Shown: positions 59,747 through 64,000 of the stretch, piece by piece
Numbering within the stretch: position 1 is the stretch's first letter
Layout of the letters: each line of letters opens with the position of its first letter
Source of the DNA: Nonomuraea sp. NEAU-A123
GTDB taxonomy: Bacteria; Actinomycetota; Actinomycetes; Streptosporangiales; Streptosporangiaceae
Length of the DNA: 64,000 nt
Assembly (NCBI RefSeq): GCF_018603905.1
Contig: NZ_JAHFZZ010000026.1
Coordinates: 62,001 to 126,000, forward strand
Direction: 5' to 3'
Program-made: the position numbers and the translations under genes
Notes under the pieces: generated by a model
Seen by the model: only the letters and a program-made list of their open reading frames with translations
What the model was told of the DNA's origin: nothing
Databases searched by the model: none

Positions 59747-59760
59747 AACGTCCTGGAACC

Positions 59761-60969
59761 ATGAGTACCCGAGCGGTCGTGCGCGGACTGGAGACCATCC
59801 GTTGTTCGATTCAGCCCAACGTGCTGCTGGTGCGGCTGCACACCGACGACGGGCACGCCGGCCTCGGCGAGTCGTTCTTCGGGGCCGAGGCGGTCGAGGC
59901 CTACCTGCATGAGACCGTCGCCCCGCTCCTCGTCGGCGCGCCGGTGCCCGGCCCGGAGCGGCTGCGCCGGCTGCTGATCGGCCATGTCGGCTTCCAGGGC
60001 AGCGGTGTGGAGACCCGTGGCAACGGCGCGGTGGACCTCGCCGTGTGGGACCTGCTCGGCAAGACCACGGGGCAGCCGGTGTCCACCCTGCTCGGCGGGC
60101 CGTACCAGGACAGCCTTCCTGTCTACAACACCTGCGCCGGCCCCTCGTACGTCAAGAACGAGCCGCGTCAGGCCGTGTCCAACTGGGGGCTGGCGACGGC
60201 GTCGCCGTACGACGACCTCCAAGGCTTCCTGGAGCGGCCGGCGGAGCTGGCCAAGTCCCTGTGGGACGAGGGGTTCCGCGCGATGAAGGTGTGGCCGTTC
60301 GACCAGGCGGCCGAGCGCACCGGCGGCACCCGGCTGGACCGGGAGGACCTGCGTGCCGGCCTGCGGGTGCTCGACGAGATCAAGAACGCCGTGCCGGAGA
60401 TGGAGGTCATGGTCGAGCTGCACGGGCTCTGGAGCCTGTACGCGGCCGCCGGTCTGATGCGGGACCTGGAGAGGTTCGCCCCGTTCTGGGTGGAGGACCC
60501 GTTGCGGTCCGACAGCCACGGCTCCTACGCGACCCTGCAGGCGGGGACGTCCGTGCCGCTGGCCACCGGCGAGACGCTGACCGGGCAGCGCTCGTTCCGC
60601 GGGCTGCTGGAACGCTCGGCGATCCGGGTGGCGATCATCGACATGGGCTGGTCGGGCGGGCTCACGGAGGCGCGCAAGATCGCCGCGCTCGCCGACTCGT
60701 ACGACATCCCGTTCGCGCCGCACGACTGCACCGGGCCGATCTCCTTCGCGGCGTGCGTCCACCTCGCCCTGAGCCAGCCCAACACGCTGGTGCAGGAGAG
60801 CGTGCGGGCCTTCCAGCACACCTGGTATCAGGAGCTCGCGACCGGCCTGCCACGAGTGGAGAACGGCACGGTGCGCCTGGACGGACGGCCGGGACTGGGG
60901 GTGGAGCTCGTCCCCGGCCTCACCGAACGCGCCGACGTCACCACCCGGCTGTCCGGGAGCCGGTCGTGA
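59761..60969 (+). CDS. Mandelate racemase/galactonate dehydratase-type enolase-superfamily enzyme
   Basis: A 402-residue enzyme. Unlike the protein at 24900 its active site is intact: K176 in MKVWPFD, metal ligands E219 (VELHGLW), E245 (WVEDPL) and E271 (GETLTG), and H321 in APHDCTGP. This arrangement fits sugar-acid dehydratases (removal of water to a 2-keto-3-deoxy acid). Start ATG lies 15 bases after operator 2. The TGA overlaps the alcohol dehydrogenase GTG, so the two enzymes probably handle the sugar acid released by the imported glycan. Confidence 0.9.
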   Translation: MSTRAVVRGLETIRCSIQPNVLLVRLHTDDGHAGLGESFFGAEAVEAYLHETVAPLLVGAPVPGPERLRRLLIGHVGFQGSGVETRGNGAVDLAVWDLLGKTTGQPVSTLLGGPYQDSLPVYNTCAGPSYVKNEPRQAVSNWGLATASPYDDLQGFLERPAELAKSLWDEGFRAMKVWPFDQAAERTGGTRLDREDLRAGLRVLDEIKNAVPEMEVMVELHGLWSLYAAAGLMRDLERFAPFWVEDPLRSDSHGSYATLQAGTSVPLATGETLTGQRSFRGLLERSAIRVAIIDMGWSGGLTEARKIAALADSYDIPFAPHDCTGPISFAACVHLALSQPNTLVQESVRAFQHTWYQELATGLPRVENGTVRLDGRPGLGVELVPGLTERADVTTRLSGSRS

Positions 60970-62027
60970 GCCGGCCGCGGATGAGGGCGCTGCGCTGGTT
61001 CGGCCGCGGCGACGTGCGGCTGGTCGACACCGAGGTGCCCGTGCCGGGTCCCGGAGAGGTCCTGATCGCGGTCACGCTGTGCGGCGTCTGCGGCAGTGAC
61101 AGCGAGGAGTACCGGTTCGGGCCGGTCGTGGTGCCGGTCGAACCGCACCCGCTGACCGGCCGGAGCGCGCCGCTCACCCTGGGGCACGAGGTCGTCGGCG
61201 TGGTGGCGGAGGCCGGTCCCGGCGTGGCCCTTGCGCCCGGCACCCCGGTCGTGCCGGATGTCGTGCTCGGCTGCGGCCGGTGCTGGTGGTGCGCCCGCGG
61301 CGACTACCCGCTGTGCGAGCGTGGCGCGGCACTCGGGCTGCAGGCCGACGGCGGGCTGGCGGAGTACCTGGTGGCACCGGCCGCTCGCTGCGTCCCCCTG
61401 CCCGACGGCATGCCCGCCGCCGTGGCCGTCTTCGCCGAGCCGGCGGCGGTCGCGGTCCGCGCGCTCGACAAGGCCGGCGACGTGTCCGGGGCGGTGGTCG
61501 CGGTGGTCGGCGCCGGGGCCGTCGGCCTGCTGGTCGCCCAGGTGGCCAGGTCGCGCGGCGCGGCGACGGTCGTCGCGGTCGACCCGGACCCGGGCCGCCG
61601 CGCGCTGGCCCGCTCGTGCGGCCTGGTCGGCGTGGCGCCCGACTCCGCTCTCGCCGCCGTACGCGAACTGACCGACGGCCGTGGCGCCGACGCGGTGGTG
61701 GAGTGCGCGGGACCGGCGGCCGCGGTGGAGAGCGCGCTGTCGCTGTGCCGGCGCGGCGGTACCACGGTCCTGCTCGGCGTGTCGCCGGAGCCGGCCGCCC
61801 TTCCCACGCTGGACGTGGTGCTCGGCGAGAAGCGGATCGTGGGGTCGGCCTCCCACCGGTGGGACACCGACCTGCGTGCCGCGGTCGCCCTGCTGCACGG
61901 CGGGCAGATCCGCGTCGACCAGTTGCCCACCCAGACCGTCCCGCTCTCGCAAGCCGTGGCGCGCGGGCTGGCCGAGCCGCCGCGCGACATCGTGAAGACG
62001 ATCGTCGACGTACTCCGCCAAAGCTAG
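60966..62027 (+). CDS. Zinc-dependent alcohol dehydrogenase (sorbitol/butanediol dehydrogenase-like)
   Basis: A 353-residue medium-chain dehydrogenase. The catalytic zinc site is GVCGSD and GHE; the structural zinc site is the four-Cys lobe CGRCWWCARGDYPLC; the cofactor site is VVGAGAVGLLVAQVA with VAVDPD, favouring NAD. It oxidises a polyol or sugar alcohol, or reduces the keto-sugar acid made by its partner. GTG start, 4-base overlap with the dehydratase gene. Confidence 0.92.
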   Translation: MSRPRMRALRWFGRGDVRLVDTEVPVPGPGEVLIAVTLCGVCGSDSEEYRFGPVVVPVEPHPLTGRSAPLTLGHEVVGVVAEAGPGVALAPGTPVVPDVVLGCGRCWWCARGDYPLCERGAALGLQADGGLAEYLVAPAARCVPLPDGMPAAVAVFAEPAAVAVRALDKAGDVSGAVVAVVGAGAVGLLVAQVARSRGAATVVAVDPDPGRRALARSCGLVGVAPDSALAAVRELTDGRGADAVVECAGPAAAVESALSLCRRGGTTVLLGVSPEPAALPTLDVVLGEKRIVGSASHRWDTDLRAAVALLHGGQIRVDQLPTQTVPLSQAVARGLAEPPRDIVKTIVDVLRQS

Positions 62028-62069
62028 TCGGCTATGAAGTGCCTAGTGCCGGGAGGGTAAGCTGCGGTT

Positions 62070-62429
62070 ATGGTGCAACACGTCCCGGAGAGCCGCGCGT
62101 CGGACGGCATCTCGTGCGATGTGCACTTCACGGACGTGTTCAAGCTGCTCGGCAAACGCTGGAACGGCATGATCATCGTCGCCCTGCTGCAGCGGCCCGC
62201 GCGGTTCGGCGAGCTGGCCAAGATGATCTCAGGAATCACCGACGGCATCCTCACCGATCGCCTTCGCGAGTTGATGGCGGCGAAACTCGTGGAGCGCCAG
62301 CTTGCCGAGGGTCCGACCACAGCGGTCCTCTACCGGCTCACGCCTGTCGGCGAAGATCTGCGCGGGGCATTCCACGAGCTCCATGCCTGGGCCGGTCGCA
62401 ACGACATCGGCAACGACTGCGACGCCTGA
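62070..62429 (+). CDS. HxlR-family winged-helix regulator
   Basis: A 119-residue protein with the HxlR layout: DVFKLLGKRWNGMIIVALLQRPARFGEL, ISGITDGILTDRLRELMAAKLVER and YRLTPVGEDLRG. Such small MarR-like proteins sense electrophiles or metabolites and regulate adjacent genes. A Cys at the N-terminus (ISCDVHF) matches the conserved redox Cys of several family members. GGGAGGG lies upstream of the ATG. It converges with the luciferase-like gene across a strong hairpin. Confidence 0.88.
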   Translation: MVQHVPESRASDGISCDVHFTDVFKLLGKRWNGMIIVALLQRPARFGELAKMISGITDGILTDRLRELMAAKLVERQLAEGPTTAVLYRLTPVGEDLRGAFHELHAWAGRNDIGNDCDA

Positions 62430-62478
62430 CCGCCGGCGATGGCCCCGGGCCGGCCGGGGCCAGGTGGCCTACCGGCGG
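62430..62478. terminator. Two-tier hairpin terminator
   Basis: Inner stem TGGCCCCGG (62440-62448) / CCGGGGCCA (62454-62462) with loop GCCGG; outer stem CCGCCGG (62430-62436) / CCGGCGG (62472-62478). It lies between the convergent HxlR and luciferase-like genes, covering the stop of the latter. Confidence 0.78.
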
Positions 62479-63383
62479 ACGAGGTCGATGAGCTCGGCAT
62501 AGAGAGCGAGCTCCTCGTCGATCCCGAGTTCGTCGCCCCCGGTGGAGGCGAACAGCACGTGGTCGACGCCCGTGCCCTCGAGCCCGGCCAGATCGTCGGC
62601 GATCTGACGCGGCGAGCCGCCGAGAAACGGCCGTTCGCCGCCCAACGCCTTGGCGGTGAACGGCACATTGGCCCGGGCGACCACGGTGACCGACGCCGGG
62701 TCACGTCCGAACTCCGCAACGGCCGACCGGAATGCCGTGGTCAGGCCCAGCAGCATGTCCCGCGACATCGCCACCGGATTGAGCCCGTCGGCGATGCGGG
62801 CGGCCCTCCGCACGCCACCGGGAGTCATGGCGCCGAGCAGGATCGGTACGCGTGCCTGGACCGGCTTGGGGTTGATCTCCGACTCGGCGATGTGGGTGAA
62901 CGTGCCGTCGTACGAGACGGGATCCGGCCCCCAGCAGGCCCGCATGGCGGCGACGACCTCGTCCATGCCGGGCCCGATCCGGCTCATCGGCACGCCGGCC
63001 GCGGCGAACTCCTGCGGCATCCAGCCCTGACCGAGCCCGGCGATGACCCGGCCGCCGCTGAACTGGTCGAGGGTGGCGAACCGTTTGGCCAGGACGGCGG
63101 CCGGGTGCAACAGGGCGTCGATGATGCTGGTGCCGAGCTTGACCCGGTGCGTGAGTGCGGCCACATAACTCAGCGTCTCCAGCGGCTCGTAGGTGAGCCG
63201 GTACACCTCGGGCACCGGTTGCGGCTCACCGCCGCCCATCGAAACGGGCGCGGTCGGCCGCAGCAGCCTTTCGTAGGTCCACACCGAATCGTACCCGAGC
63301 CGCTCCACTTCCTGTGCGACGCGGGCGATGTTGGCGGGGCCGGCCAGCGGGCCGGATGTAGGCAGGGCGATACCTAGTTCCAT
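62469..63383 (-). CDS. Luciferase-like (LLM, F420-type) oxidoreductase
   Basis: A 304-residue barrel protein. It starts MELGIALPTSGPLAGP, then ERLGYDSVWTYERLL, VKLGTSIIDALLHPAAVLAKR-type segment, GRVIAGLGQGWMPQEF and a C-terminal GSPRQIADDLAGLEGTGVDHVLF. This matches the coenzyme F420-dependent LLM group of Actinobacteria, which reduces or oxidises a small molecule in the cytosol. An FMN-dependent monooxygenase remains possible. ATG 63383 has TATAGT (minus strand) upstream in an AT-rich gap. Confidence 0.88.
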   Translation of the reverse strand: MELGIALPTSGPLAGPANIARVAQEVERLGYDSVWTYERLLRPTAPVSMGGGEPQPVPEVYRLTYEPLETLSYVAALTHRVKLGTSIIDALLHPAAVLAKRFATLDQFSGGRVIAGLGQGWMPQEFAAAGVPMSRIGPGMDEVVAAMRACWGPDPVSYDGTFTHIAESEINPKPVQARVPILLGAMTPGGVRRAARIADGLNPVAMSRDMLLGLTTAFRSAVAEFGRDPASVTVVARANVPFTAKALGGERPFLGGSPRQIADDLAGLEGTGVDHVLFASTGGDELGIDEELALYAELIDLVRR

Positions 63384-63395
63384 GCCGACACCGTA

Positions 63396-63422
63396 CTATA
63401 TTTTTAATAGTTAACTCTATTA
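63396..63422. promoter_or_regulatory. AT-rich inverted repeats upstream of the LLM gene
   Basis: CTAT...ATAG at 63396-63410 and TAATAG-TTAACT-CTATTA at 63405-63422, with GTAC at both outer ends (63393-63396 and 63431-63434). This AT-rich island in GC-rich DNA carries the LLM promoter (TATAGT on the minus strand) and is a good HxlR-type operator. Confidence 0.62.
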
Positions 63423-63439
63423 GTAAGAGCAGTACGTTG

Positions 63440-64000
63440 TCACTTGCCGACGCCCTCCGTGAGGCCGCGCAGGAACTGGCGCTGACCGATCAGGAACAGC
63501 ACGATCGTCGGCAGCGCGGCCATGCTCAGCCCCGCCAGCATCACCGGCCAGTCGGTGAGCAGGCGGCTCTGCATGGCCATCAGCCCGACCGGCAGCGTCT
63601 TCAGCGAGTCGTCACTGACGAACACCAGCGCGAACGCGAACTCGTTCCACGCGAACAGCGCCTGCAGCAACGCCGCCGACACCAGGATCGGCCGCGACAT
63701 CGGCAGGATGATCCGCCAGAAGATCTGCGTGCTGGAGGCCCCGTCGATGGTGGCCGCCTCGTCCACGGACCGCGGCAGCTCGATCATGTACGCCCGGATC
63801 AGAAAGATCGTGAAAGGCACCCGAAAAGCGGTATAAAGCACGATCAATGCCCAGTACGTGTCGAAGAGTCCGATCGACGTCAAGAGGCGGAAAAGCGGGA
63901 TCAGCGCCACCGTCGGCGACAGCAGCAGCCCGCCCAGCACCAGCAACGCCACCCCGTTGCCGAACGGCAGCCGCAATCGGCACATCCCGTAAGCCGCCCA
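63440..64000 (-). CDS. Sugar ABC importer permease (MalG-like), C-terminal part
   Basis: 186 codons visible; the reading frame stays open to the right edge (it continues upstream with Trp-Ala-Ala-Tyr-Gly). It has four to five membrane segments and the docking loop DEAATIDGASSTQIFWRIILP, and ends FLRGLTEGVGK. It is the last gene of another sugar importer operon that begins outside the window. Not related in detail to the importer at 54371-58486. Confidence 0.93.
   Translation of the reverse strand, partial: WAAYGMCRLRLPFGNGVALLVLGGLLLSPTVALIPLFRLLTSIGLFDTYWALIVLYTAFRVPFTIFLIRAYMIELPRSVDEAATIDGASSTQIFWRIILPMSRPILVSAALLQALFAWNEFAFALVFVSDDSLKTLPVGLMAMQSRLLTDWPVMLAGLSMAALPTIVLFLIGQRQFLRGLTEGVGK

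Overview
The window is GC-rich DNA (roughly 70% by eye) with short intergenic gaps, many ATGA/GTGA start-stop overlaps and frequent GTG/TTG starts. Those traits, together with F420-type, SbcCD, LytR-CpsA-Psr and SWIM/MoxR/VWA genes, point to the chromosome of a filamentous actinomycete, most likely Streptosporangiales (Nonomuraea-like; the genus is inference). I see no rRNA, tRNA, CRISPR array, insertion sequence or prophage module.

Region 1 (about 212-11953) is a compact biosynthetic cluster with two divergent arms. Leftward: DegT-type aminotransferase, sulfotransferase, acyl-CoA ligase and acyl-CoA dehydrogenase. Rightward: berberine-bridge-type FAD oxidase, NodU/TobZ-type carbamoyltransferase, an HK97-fold shell protein, an SDR and an MFS exporter. 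A NarL/LuxR-type regulator with a degenerate receiver closes it. The HK97-fold protein stands alone, with no portal, protease or terminase, inside tailoring genes. This is what is known as a family 3 (natural-product) encapsulin, and it is the most exciting item in the window: a protein compartment apparently dedicated to a sulfated and/or carbamoylated small molecule. Cargo and product are unknown.

Region 2 (12107-21158) holds a Nudix hydrolase and a DUF985 cupin, then a tightly coupled five-gene operon: SWIM zinc-finger protein, DUF5691-like protein, MoxR-type AAA+ ATPase, DUF5682-like protein (which I think carries a TIKI/TraB-type domain) and a VWA protein with an intact MIDAS. It ends in a strong hairpin. 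To my knowledge its function is undescribed.

Region 3 (21173-28912) has a DHA2-type exporter and a TetR repressor around an array of five operator-like repeats, a second MFS protein, an enolase-superfamily protein without its catalytic lysines, and an unusual fusion of a membrane/peptidase-like part to a SAM methyltransferase. Region 4 (28241-35264) is an acyl-CoA catabolic block: isochorismatase-like hydrolase, MaoC hydratase, DUF35 protein, Ltp2-like thiolase/aldolase, TetR, CoA ligase and SDR. Two near-identical operators suggest one shared repressor.

Region 5 (35273-53581) is mixed housekeeping: a twin-repeat lipoprotein; a ROK regulator divergent from a polar amino acid ABC importer that lacks a local ATPase and is coupled to an L-asparaginase; a cell-wall LCP ligase; crotonase; two alpha/beta hydrolases; sbcD-sbcC; small membrane proteins; a DapA-family enzyme and a lipoprotein. 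Region 6 (53583-62027) is a sugar regulon: glycosidase, complete ABC importer and FadR-type GntR on one strand, and a mandelate-racemase-type dehydratase plus zinc alcohol dehydrogenase on the other, with two identical TGGTCTTACCAGAT operators between them. The right end has an HxlR regulator, a luciferase-like (F420-type) oxidoreductase and the tail of another sugar permease leaving the window. Coding starts were chosen by reading start codons and Shine-Dalgarno sequences; no searches were run.
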